Assembly: GCA_039090855.1 (NCBI GenBank) | Contig: CM077010.1 | Span: forward strand, 49,432,905 to 49,496,904 | DNA length: 64,000 nt | Origin: Macrothele yani | Taxonomy: Eukaryota > Arthropoda > Arachnida > Araneae > Macrothelidae | Reading direction: 5' to 3' | Shown here: one piece after another, positions 34,214 through 43,813 of the stretch | Layout of the letters: each line of letters opens with the position of its first letter | Numbering within the stretch: the stretch's first letter is position 1 | Position numbers and translations under genes: made by a program | Notes under the pieces: model-generated | Seen by the model: only the letters and a program-made list of their open reading frames with translations | Databases searched by the model: none | What the model was told of the DNA's origin: nothing

Positions 34214-34519
34214 TACAGTGGTGTGCAAAAGTATTGCATCACCTGCAGAAGCCGTGAATTTTTAAGTTTAACTCTATGTTTAACTAATTAATTTTCATAC
34301 TTATTTCATCGTTTATACGTCATTAGATGCGACATTTAATGGAGATTTCAAAACTTAATCCTTCCTGAAGCCAGTGGCGTAACTACCAGGTTCGACGCTG
34401 CGGGGCGGGGGGGGGCAAGTAACGAAGGAGCGTACTGCAGCTGCCACTTATAGTTTTATGAAAAAAATCGAATACGCACAATAATTAACCCAAATATTCA
34501 TATTTTGCTTTAAGATATA

Positions 34520-35739
34520 CACTGAAGTGCCAGAAAAACTGGTACAGACGAGCTTATGCAAAGTACATAGCAACGTCACCTATGCGCGTACTCGGTTGCG
34601 TCCGCTAGTGTGTACATAAAGCGATAGACATCCTTGCCAGCTGTCAGAGCTGTTTTCGGCATGAGAATGACAAGTAATAAGGATTTAAGCGATTTTAAAC
34701 GCTGTGTCATAGCTGGCGCTCGTGAGATGGGCCATAGTATTTCGGAGGTAGCAACGAAGTTCGGATTTTCACGGACGACCATTGCAAGGGTGTACCGTGA
34801 CTACAAGAATTCCGGCAAAACCTCCAACCTACGATACCAGTGTGGCCATAAAATGACATTGGGGGAAGGTGACCATCGTTGGCTGTCAAGAATCGTTTCA
34901 TGCGATAGGCGTGCAACACTCTCGCACATATAATTGGAATTCAATGCTGGAGCCTCAACAAGCATCAGCGTCCAGACTGTGCAACGTACCCTGTTGATAT
35001 GGACTTTGGGAGTCAGCGCCCTACTCGAGTCCCCTTGATGGGTGCACGACACAGAGTTATGCGCCTCTATTGGGCACGGCAACACCGCCACTTAGCACTT
35101 AATGACTGAAAACAAGTAGCCTGGTCAGACGAGTCGCGTTTCCAACTGTATCGGGCAGATGGAAGAATTCGTGTGTGGCGCAAACCCTATGAAGTAATGG
35201 ATCCCGCCTGTTAACAGGGAACTGTACCGGCTGATGGGGGGGGTCCGTAATGGTATGGGGTGTGTTTGGCTGGACTTCACTGGGACCCCTGGTACGTCTA
35301 CAAACGTCTGTGACCGACCAACGCTATGTGCGCATCCTTTCTGACGAGGTACAGCCGTTTATGTCATGCATTCATGTTGATGGGTTGGGCCTATTGCAAC
35401 TGAACAATGCACCTCGACACAAGTGTCGGGGCGCCACATTATGGTCAGAGGAGCATTCATCTGAGTTTGGGGGTTGCCATTACCACCCAAGTCCCCATAT
35501 CTGAACGTGATAAAACACATTTGGGATGCCATGCAACGCGCTATCGAACACAGTAATTCGAGACCTCGGAATACACCCGAATTGTGGAACGCTCTGCAGG
35601 AAGTATGGTGTGCATTGCCTACAGCATATTTCGAGAAGTTAGTGAAGTCCATGCCCTGTCGTATTGCTGCAGTTCTGCGCTCCCGTGGGGGACCTACCAA
35701 GTATTAGACTGGTGCACCAGTTTTTCTGGCACTTCAGTG
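34520..35739 (+). mobile_element. Tc1-like transposon, family F8, copy 2 (1220 bp)
   Basis: Ends CACTGAAGTGCCAGAAAAAC inverted at both sides, TA at 34518-34519 and 35740-35741. Inserted inside the hAT-like element. Confidence 0.93.
34661..35707 (+). pseudogene. Tc1-like transposase, DD36E family, frameshifted (F8 copy 2)
   Basis: ATG 34661 (or 34667) gives MRMTSNKDLSDFKRCVIAGA, helix-turn-helix HSISEVATKFGFSRTTIARV, then a stop at 34931. The first Asp region AWSDESRFQLYRADGR is near 35125. The second catalytic site is LQLNNAPRHKCRG (Asp changed to Asn, about 35400) and the third is SPYLNVIKHIWDAM, with Lys in place of Glu. It ends SRGGPTKY at TAG. Two catalytic residues are lost, so inactive. 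Confidence 0.87.
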
Positions 35740-36901
35740 TATTTAGCTTTGCCTAAATAAATGCCTAGCTTCACTTTTAAAACACTGAATGTCCTATAGA
35801 TTGAAAGTGTTCGCCTCTTTGACTTCGGGTTGTAATACGATTGCTCTGCAATGGATTACAAATAATACGATCGCGCCCTGATCGCCTCCGCTGCTGAGGA
35901 AAAGCGCGAGGCCACAGTGGGATTCCCGGTGGAGGATGTGGGAAAACAATCAGTCACCTAGGATTATGTGCACGACAGGCGCCAACATTTATTAACAGCA
36001 GCCTCAGATCTGCCATGTGTGAGAGGGTGATTTCTTCAAGTGATTTATTTTAGTTTTGGACAAAGCAATTACACGTATTGTCAAATCTATTACTTAAAAA
36101 GTTAAAACTATAGGGCTCTAGGTACCACAATTACTTTTGCAAATACACTCCATGACTTCCTACCCCCCCCCTCCCAACTACCACACGCACACATGCCGCG
36201 AAAAATGCCACCTCCCTCATGTTCGAAATGCTGGGAAAATTACAGTGCTTTAGGGGTGCTGAAGTGAACCTCGCGGGGGGGGGTGCTAGTTACGACACTG
36301 CTTGTAGCTACATGGGTTCCCAAGATACATTAGAAAAAATCATGACGAAGTCAAAATTATTACGACTTCCGTCTAGTTGCACGATAAAATAAGTTAAAAC
36401 TACATTTAAAGTTAAAACTTAAAATAACATTAAAATACAGAAATATAATGAAGCAAAATTATAAAATGTATGTAATATTTTGTCGCCCAGCATTTGGCTT
36501 TAATTACAGCTTTGCATCTTGCCGGCATACTGTGAACCAGATTTTGTAAAAGACTGTGCTGAACAATACGATTCCAAACTTGAATTACACCTTCAATGAG
36601 TTGAATTTTGGATATTGGCTTCTTTTTTGATAGTTCATACGACACTTTGAACAGCAGATTTCCGATCGGGTTTAAGTCCGGTGGACGTGGTGGCTAACCA
36701 AGATGCTGTACATTTTTTCTTGAAACCACTTCATCACTATTTTAGCACGATGACAGACAGGGAGCATTGTCGTCTGGAAAAATAAAATTTCCGTCATGAA
36801 ATCTCCTAGATGATGGCAGCACCTGTAACGTACCAGGAGATGTGACGTACCTGCCAGAAGGACGCACACGACATAAAGGCAGATAGGAATCAGAATAAAA
36901 C

Positions 36902-36973
36902 GTCCGCGTAGCTCAATTGGTAGAGCAACTTGTTCCGGAATGAGGGGACCCTGGTTCGAATCCTGGCGCGGAT
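36902..36973 (+). other. tRNA-like head of SINE-4, first copy
   Basis: Folds as a tRNA: acceptor GTCCGCG with CGCGGAT, D stem GCTC/GAGC, T arm CCTGG-TTCGAAT-CCTGG with one T-T mismatch. The anticodon stem CTTGT/ATGAG pairs only if the loop has 6 nt (TCCGGA) where 7 are normal, so I treat it as SINE-derived and not a working tRNA gene. Confidence 0.6.
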
Positions 36974-37229
36974 AAATATGACGGAGAAATTTACTTCGTT
37001 ATAATGGCGCCCGAACTATCCGGATGACCCGACCGTTCAAAATCTCGCAATGGTGTGATGTTATTTCCACACCGCGAAATAGGAAAAATAAGAGAATCCC
37101 TTCTCCAGCACTTCGGAAAAAAAAATAAATAAATAAATAAGGGGGAGATGATGTAACGTACCAGGAGATGTGACGTACCTGCCAGAAGGACGCACACGAC
37201 ATAAAGGCAGATAGGAATCAGAATAAAAC

Positions 37230-37301
37230 GTCCGTGTAGCTCAATTGGTAGAGTGACTTATTCCGGAATGAGGGGATCCGGGTTCGAGCCCCGGCGCGGG
37301 T
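37230..37301 (+). other. tRNA-like head of SINE-4, second copy
   Basis: Same fold as at 36902, with a perfect T stem (CCGGG/CCCGG) and an anticodon stem CTTAT/ATGAG around a 6-nt loop TCCGGA. Confidence 0.6.
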
Positions 37302-37449
37302 AAAAATGACGGAGAAATTTACTTCGTTATACACCTTGTTTTCTAATATCTAGATGTGTTTATGGGCATTTACCCTTTCCATCGACAATATGGAGGTTCG
37401 CAGCGCCACGTGTACGTATGCAGCTTCAACCCACGAGCTTCCCCGGATG

Positions 37450-38350
37450 CTTAAGAGTAGTCACTAAGCAACTTGGACGGAATTCCTCATGCTTAAATCT
37501 CCTTACATAGGCACTACTCTGATTCCCATTAAGGCAAAACTCTGATTCATCATTGAAAAGAACATTTTGCCATTGCTTGGTTGCTTAACAGTAGTCACTA
37601 AGCAACTTGGACGGAATTCTTCATGCTTGAATCTCCTTACATAGGCACTACTCTGATTCCCATTAAGGCAAAACTCTGATTCATCATTGAAAAGAACATT
37701 TTGCCATTGCTTGGTTGCTTAACAGTAGTCACTAAGCAACTTGGACGGAATTCTTCATGCTTGAATCTATTTACATAGGCACTACTCTGATTCCCATTAA
37801 GGCAAAACTCTGATTCATCATTGAAAAGAACATTTTGCCATTGCTTGGTTGCTTAACAGTAGTCACTAAGCAACTTGGACGGAATTCTTCATGCTTGAAT
37901 CTATTTACATAGGCACTACTCTGATTCCCATTAAGGCAAAACTCTGATTCATCATTGAAAAGAACATTTTGCCATTGCTTGGTTGCTTAACAGTAGTCAC
38001 TAAGCAACTTGGACGGAATTCTCCATGCTTGAATCTATTTACATAGGCACTACTCTGATTCCCATTAAGGCAAAACTCTGATTCATCATTGAAAAGAACA
38101 TTTTGCCATTGCTTGGTTGCTTAACAGTAGTCACTAAGCAACTTGGACGGAATTCTTCATGCTTGAATCTATTTACATAGGCACTACTCTGATTCCCATT
38201 AAGGCAAAACTCTGATTCATCATTGAAAAGAACATTTTGCCATTGCTTGTATGCTTAACAGTAGTCACTAAGCAACTTGGACGGAATTCTTCATGCTTGA
38301 ATCTCCTCACATAGGCACTACTCTGATTCCCATTAAAGCAACATCCTATG
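37450..38350 (-). repeat. 134-bp tandem array inside the F3 transposase gene, nearly 7 copies
   Basis: CTTAASAGTAGTCACTAAGC begins at 37450, 37584, 37718, 37852, 37986, 38120 and 38254: a strict 134-bp period. Each unit is the coding segment around the first catalytic Asp region of the transposase (minus strand AATGTTCTTTTCAATGATGA to GTTAAGCA). Units differ by one to three substitutions. 134 is not a multiple of three, so the frame is destroyed. Confidence 0.95.
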
Positions 38351-38873
38351 AAAAGAACATTTTCACGTTGCTTGGTTGTCCACGAGACAGGCTGTTTTGC
38401 CCACTGAAGTCTACGATGCCTTTGATTTGCAGTTAACTGTGGTTTACGCCTGCCTTTGCAGTCACGTAAGTCAGAGTGAAGCAGCCTCCTCCTAACAGTA
38501 GATGTACAATCAGTAACATCAGTCACTTCAGACCATCTTTGAAGCAATTCAGGTGAACTGAGTCTCCTGTCTGCCAAGTTTAGCTTTCTGAGCACTCTGT
38601 CCTGCCTGGTTGTAGTGGATCTGGGCCTTCCACTGCGACGCATATTTTTAATATCACCAGTGTCTTTTACTTTCTTCAGTAACCTATTAACTGTGAATTG
38701 ATTACAGCCCACTCTTTCAGCGATTTTCCTTGAAGAATATCCCTCTTCATGCAGAACAACTATTTCTACTGTGTCCGCTTTGGATAATTTCACAGTTTTA
38801 ACCATTATTGAGAATGTACACAAATTATACCCTAATAACAACAAGAAGCTATTACTACAATGCTCTGGTAGAG

Positions 38874-39847
38874 ATCAAATCAGATCACGTGTAGAGGATT
38901 TTAGGAAAGAAGGAAGTGCCTATAACCCTTAGAAATAGCAAGCTAGGAGCTTTGGGCTAAAGTGACCGATAGGAAAGTGACACGGAAGCGAGGTAGAAAG
39001 GGGGAGGAAGACGCTCTTATTTATTACGGGGGGGGGGAGTAACCAGAGCGCGACGGCTTAACGTGCCCATTCTACGCACGGCGGATATTTATTGGTTCGA
39101 GGGTTCGTACCAGATATTTAGAGTCTTCGAGTGTTGAACCCGAGGTCTTCTCCGTGGCAGTCACGAACGTTGACCACTAAGCCATCGGCAGCCCACAATG
39201 CTCTAGTAGATCAGATCAGATGTTGAGGATTTTAGGAATGGAGTGTTTGACTCCAGGTCTTAAACAACCCTTAGAAATAGGAAGATATGAGATTTGGGCT
39301 GGAGTGCCCGATAGGAAAGTGACACGAAAGCGAAGTAGAAAGGGGGTGGAAGACGCCCTTATTTATTACTGGGGGACCAGTATCCGGGCCCGACGGCTTA
39401 ACGTGCCCATCCGACGCACGGCGAATATTTAGTGGTCCGAGCGTTCGTATCTGCGAAGATCGAACCAGAGGTCATCTTCATAGCAGTTACGAACACTGAC
39501 CACTAGGCCTTCCGCGGCCCCACAATGCTTTAGTATGATCAAATGTAGAGGATTTTAGGAAGGGAGTATCTGATCCCAGGTCTTAAACAACCCTTAGAAA
39601 TAGGAAGCTAGGAGAGTTGGGCTAGAGTGCCCGATAGGAAAGTGTCACGGAAGCGAAGTAGAAACGGGGGAGAAAGACGCCCTTATTTATTACCGGGTGC
39701 TCAGTACCCGTGGTCCGACAACTTAACGTGCCCATCCGCCGCACGGCCAGTATTTAGTGGATCGAGCGTTCGTACCTGCCTGGGATCGAACCTGAAGTCC
39801 TTTCCGTGGCAGTCACGAACGTTGCCCACTAAGCCACCCGCGGCCCA
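38874..39847 (-). mobile_element. Three tandem SINE-2 copies (38874-39194, 39213-39522, 39539-39847)
   Basis: Each has, on the minus strand, a tRNA-like head (box B GGTTCGATCCCAGGCAGGTA best in the 39539 copy) and the SINE-2 body. They are head-to-tail and separated by copies of ACTARAGCATTG, the same 14-bp target found around the single SINE-2 in F3 copy 1. The GATC-rich tail is shortest in the outer copy. Confidence 0.85.
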
Positions 39848-40837
39848 TAATGCTTTAGTATCGCTGCGTCAACCCTTATAAACGCTGGGGTAGGATTATG
39901 ATAGCATTAGCAGCCAATCTGGTAAAAGAATCTCTATGATTGGCTGTAACAACTGATACGCAGCTAACGTGAATTTCAATGTGTTTGTCAAACCCCATAT
40001 TTTATGCCATATCGTAAGAACAGGAGTAGCTACAGGAAAAGCTAAGACATTTTTGAAATCTTCATTAAAATTAGTTAGCTAAAAAAGAGTTAAATTTAAA
40101 AATTCACGGTTTTTGCAGGTCATGCAATACTTTTGCACAGCACTGTAGAAGCTGTTTTAGGGCCGATTTTTTAGCATACGCGATTTCCTAAGGCCACCAT
40201 TTTTAGGGAGGGGTCGTAATTTTTTTACTGATGCGCCGAATTTTTATCAACAACCAATTTTTAATTTATCTTTGAAACAAAAAAAAAAAAAGGAATAAAT
40301 AAATAAATCACTAAAAATATTCATGTATTCAATATCTTTCATTATTCATTTTTAGCACGTCTTTTGTTAAAAAGATCGTGCTTATGTTATCGGTTTGTCC
40401 GTCCGTCCATCTGTACCCACTTCTGTAACTATTAGTCCGATTTGAAAAATTATATTTTCGCGTTGGGAAGCTTGAAATATGCTAATGATGATCCTTCATT
40501 TCGGGTTTTATTTACGATGTACAATTTCGTCGCTAGAGGGCGTAAATGCAGATGATGTCGAATTTAAAATACGTTTTATTCCACATATTTGCTTCTAAAC
40601 ATCCGATTGAAAAAATTCCTTTATCATTCGATTCCATTTATGTCGAATAGTATTTTAGATATAGTTACTTTTTCAAATTACGCCTACATTTTCCGCTAGG
40701 GGTCGTAAAAGTAAATTACATTTTTCCCGATAACTCTTCTTCTAAAACTCCGATTTGAAAATTGTTTTCTTCAGCGGATTCACCTCCTGATGGGAAATCT
40801 TTTGCATATGATTTAAAAGTTTTGGTAAAGAATACTT

Positions 40838-40856
40838 TGGCCACCAGGGGGCGTAA
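40838..40856 (+). promoter_or_regulatory. CTCF-like motif 1 in repeat A copy 3
   Basis: TGGCCACCAGGGGGCGTAA, differing from the consensus TGGCCACCAGGGGGCGCTA only near the 3' edge. Sequence match only. Confidence 0.5.
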
Positions 40857-41293
40857 GTGTTAATTTTTGCTTCTGATGTATTTGCCATAAAATCTGACCT
40901 TCTAAAATATCGATTGAAAAATTCTTTCGTGCACTGATGCCACTCACATCGATAAATTGTTTTGAAATATTTTTTTCCTAAAATATTTCACAGTTTCTCC
41001 GCCAGGGGGCGTAAATGTATATCTTATTTTCGTCAATATCTCTACTTCTAGGAGTCCGATTTGACAGATTCCTTCTTTGTTGGATAGTGTTTTCTATGTG
41101 ACATGTTTTTCATATAATTTCAAAATTTTCAAGCAATTCATAGACATTCCGCTAGGAGGCGTATCGGTAAATTGCGTTTCCCCTCATATCTCTGCTTCTA
41201 AATCTCCGATTTGAAACATTCTTTCTGCACCGGATACAGCTCCTGATGGGAAATCGTTTGCACATAATTTCTAATTTTTGTAAAAAAGTGGTT

Positions 41294-41312
41294 TGGCCAC
41301 CAGGGGGCGTAA
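41294..41312 (+). promoter_or_regulatory. CTCF-like motif 2 in repeat A copy 3
   Basis: Identical 19-mer to motif 1, one higher-order unit (456 bp) further on. Confidence 0.5.
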
Positions 41313-41753
41313 ATCTTAATTTCCGCTTCGATGTATTTGCAGCAAAATATGAGCTCCTAAATTCTCGATTAAAAAAAAAACGTCGTTTGTTGACCGATAC
41401 TACTCATGTCGACAAACCTTTTAGAAACATTTTCTTTCTAAAATAGTGCATGGTTTCTACGCCAGGGGGCGTAGATGTATATCTTATTTCTGTCAATATC
41501 TCTATTTCTAGGAGTCCGATTTGAAAAATTCCTTCTTTGTTGGATAGTGTTTCCAATGTGACATGTTTTTCATGTTAATTTCAAAATTTTCAAGTAATTC
41601 ATAGACTTTCCGCTAGGAGGCGTAGCGGTAAATTGCGTTTCCCCTTATATCTCTGCTTCTAAATCTCCGATTTGAAAACTTCTTTCTGCACCGCATAGAG
41701 CTCCTGATGGGAAATCGTTTGCACATAATTTTTAATTTTCGTAAGAAATGGTT

Positions 41754-41772
41754 TGGCCACCAGGTGGCGTAA
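41754..41772 (+). promoter_or_regulatory. CTCF-like motif 3 in repeat A copy 3
   Basis: TGGCCACCAGGTGGCGTAA, one substitution from motifs 1 and 2; AGGTGGC is also tolerated in CTCF sites. A fourth, weaker one (CCAGGGGTCATAA) is at 42212-42230. Confidence 0.45.
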
Positions 41773-42857
41773 GTCTTGATTTCAGCTTCTGATGTATTTG
41801 CAGCAAATAATGAGCTTCTAAAATTTCGATTGAAAAAGAAGTCGTTTGTTGACCGATACTACTCATGTCGGCAAACCTTTTAGGAACATTTTCTTCTGGA
41901 AATAATGCATAGTTTCTACGCCAAGGGCGTAGATATATATCTTATTTTTGTCAATATCTCTAATTCTAAGAGTCCGATTTGAAAAATTCCCTCTTTGTTG
42001 GATAGTGTTTCCGATGCGAAATGTTTTCCCTATAAATTTAAAATTTACATGTAAATTATAGACTTTCCGCTAGGGGGCACAAAGGTAAATTGCGTTTTCT
42101 GCGTTATTTCTGCTCCTAAAGCTCCAATTTGAAAAATTGTTCCCGTATCGCATACAAGACCAGATGGAAAATATTTTTCACATAATTTCTAATGTTTGGT
42201 AAAGAATGGTTTGGCCACCAGGGGTCATAAGTGTTAATTTTTGCTTCTGATGTATTTGTAGCAAAATCTGAGCTCCTGAAAACTCGACTAATTTTTTTTT
42301 CTTGGACCGATACCGCTTATATGGATAAACCTTTTGAGAATACTTTCTTCCTAAAATAATGCATGGTTTTCCACCAGGGGATGTAAAGTCACATCTTATT
42401 TTTGTCGATATCTCTGTTTCTAAGAGTTCGTAAGCTCACGATTCCGTTTACAGCAATATCTGAGGGATGAAAAACAGGATTGAAAATCTTTCTTTCGTCA
42501 GATCTATTATTTTCCATACTGGTTCCATTGACTTTGAACAGCTTTGATAAATTTAATTTGCGTCAGAACGGATTTAAAAGACGTGCTTATTACACCCGAA
42601 AATTCGGTGTCATCTTTCTTGTTAAATATTAGAGACGTGTCAATAAGAGAAAAAATTATGTTATGCAAATTTTATTAAAAAATGATATTTTAAAGATTAA
42701 GAACCATGCATGTTTTTTCAGGCAAAAACACTGCAGGGGGTGAGTCGAAAGTTTTTCAATATTTGGATCACTTTATGTCTTCATACGTACCTACACGACG
42801 AAAGCTGACTAGCATTCAAAGTATAAGCTATTGTGTTGCACCGTCTCTGCCAGTTCT

Positions 42858-42920
42858 GATGGCAAGCGATACTGCATTTATCGAATGCAGTGTCCGATAA
42901 ATGCAGTATCGCTTGCCATC
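42858..42920. repeat. Perfect 26-bp inverted repeat with 11-nt loop
   Basis: 42858-42883 and 42895-42920 are exact reverse complements (arm begins GATGGCAAGCGATACTGCAT). The loop is AATGCAGTGTC. RNA from either strand would form a stable hairpin. No mismatch at all suggests recent origin or selection. Confidence 0.92.
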
Positions 42921-42929
42921 TTTCACCTA

Positions 42930-43594
42930 CCCATGTGCAAGTGCGTTTGACTGTTGGGCAAACTTCTGTGTCACATTTTATACTCGGGACCAGTTACGTT
43001 CACATGACAACAACGCTGGGGAATGACGGATATGTAAATTAGCGATGTACGTCACACAAAAAACGTTTTAAAACTTATTTGTACACCTAATAGTGATCCT
43101 GGAACCCAAGCCATTATTTCTCGTTGTTTCTCAAGCCCGGTTTTTGCGTTTGTTTTGTTTGCGCGAATATACGGAATTATTGTGTATCTTAAGGGTCGAG
43201 TATAAAAAAAAAGTGATGGAACAAGAATATTGAAAATATTTTGTTCTAGTTATAAAAGTTAACGAGGTGAGAGCTGGATTGTCAAGCTGAAACACGAAGA
43301 AACGCGGGCACATAGGGTTATGTGCGCGGCAAATGACATCATAACTAAACTGCGTACGTGTATGAAGGAAGGACATCATAAGGAACAGGTGATTAAAGCT
43401 AGAGACAGAACGGGTATGTGCGAAACGCTAGACTTTATTCATTAAATTTCACGATCGACTCAGTCAGAAATGCAGGTGTTGCTCAGTTTGTCATATTGCC
43501 ATTCAGATCCTCGATTGCGGCTCTAGAAACATTCGCCTAATCATGTTTGCAAAACTTGTAAATTCCGAGCATAAATCCTGAGTAGCAGCTGTTG
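42930..43594. other. Spacer, nothing recognised
   Basis: No coding or repeat signal identified. Confidence 0.45.
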
Positions 43595-43812
43595 GTACGT
43601 CTTTTGAAAAGAAGAACGTGCTTATGTAATCACTATGTCTGTCCGACCGTCTGTGAACATCATATCTCTGCACTTACTAGTTCGATTTGAAAAATTCTTT
43701 TTCTATTGGGAAGCCTGAACTCGGAGAGCATAACCATCGTTTTTGTATTTCTTTTCTATGCACAATTTCGCCGCTAGAGAAACAAATGTAGATACTGATG
43801 ACTTCAAAATAT
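43595..43812 (-). repeat. Repeat A, copy 4, 3'-terminal fragment
   Basis: Carries the reversed 3' end: ACGTCTTTTG, AACGTGCTTATGTAATC, a GTCTGTCCGACCGTCTGTG tract, TTCGATTTGAAAAATTCTTT and a CGCCGCTAGAGAAAC core. It is cut at the TA (43812-43813) by a mariner element. Confidence 0.8.
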
Positions 43813-43813
43813 A

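Larger units (their letters stand above)
34372..36300. mobile_element. hAT-like element, non-autonomous, carrying F8 copy 2
   Basis: Ends are CAGTGGCGTAACTACCAGG and, reversed, CAGTGTCGTAACTAGCACC followed by G-runs, a terminus style known from hAT (Tip100-like) elements. Flanks CCTGAAGC (34364-34371) and CTTGTAGC (36301-36308) match at 6 of 8 positions. F3 copy 1 suggests an original CCTGTAGC-like target, so an 8-bp duplication fits. Without the F8 insertion about 707 bp remain and no transposase motif is seen. Confidence 0.78.
36818..37338 (+). mobile_element. SINE-4 block: two tRNA-headed copies sharing a long direct repeat
   Basis: A ~177-bp segment (about 36826-37002 and 37154-37331) occurs twice with few differences. 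It includes GTAACGTACCAGGAGATGTG, GACGCACACGACATAAAGG, a tRNA-like head and ATGACGGAGAAATTTACTTC. The interval has an (AAAT)n run (37123-37140). F3 copy 1 lacks the whole block, so it is an insertion; GCACCTG/ACACCTT at the two edges may be a decayed target duplication. Confidence 0.75.
36430..38805 (-). pseudogene. Tc1-like transposase of F3 copy 2, disrupted by a tandem array and a SINE
   Basis: The start at 38805 gives MVKTVKLSKADTVEIVVLHE and an intact N-terminal half: helix-turn-helix with SSRKIAERVGCNQFTVNRLL, a GRPRSTTTRQDRVLRKL linker, second DNA-binding part, then VSWTTKQRENVLF. There a 134-bp piece of its own coding sequence is amplified. The remainder resumes at about 37440 and, after the SINE-4 block, holds TTMLPVCHRAKIVMKWFQ (decayed second Asp region) and SYELSKKKPISKIQLIEG. 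The stop present in copy 1 (WATKY then TAG) is TAC here, so the frame reads on to 36430. Confidence 0.82.
34216..40145 (-). mobile_element. Tc1-like transposon, family F3, copy 2, with nested insertions (5930 bp)
   Basis: Left end CAGTGGTGTGCAAAAGTATT and right end (reversed) CAGTGCTGTGCAAAAGTATT, with TA at 34214-34215 and 40146-40147. Comparison with F3 copy 1 delimits what was added: a hAT-like element (34372-36300), a SINE-4 block (about 36818-37338), an internal 134-bp amplification (37450-38350) and three SINE-2 copies (38874-39847). Confidence 0.88.
40350..42625 (-). repeat. Repeat A, copy 3, longest and clearest
   Basis: Starts on the plus strand with TTTTTAGCACGTCTTTTG, the 3' hairpin side, then the inverse of the ACGGACGGACAAACCGATAA tract (near 40397-40415). 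The interior is a higher-order array. Extended cores TGGCCACCAGGGGGCGTAA-like begin at 40838, 41294, 41754 and 42212 (steps 456, 460, 458). CCGCTAGGRGGCGTA-like cores are at about 40692, 41149, 41610 and 42068; CGCCAGGGGGCGTA-like cores at about 41001, 41460, 41920 and 42376. The 5' end (minus strand, 42627 downwards) carries AGCACGTCTTTT, an inverted match to AAAAGACGTGCT at the 3' end. Confidence 0.88.

Noticed and set aside
36902..37301. Two functional tRNA genes
   Set aside because: Both have a 6-nt anticodon loop and share long flanking repeats, as expected for SINE heads. Other box A/box B heads (SINE-1, -2, -3) are likewise parts of repeats.
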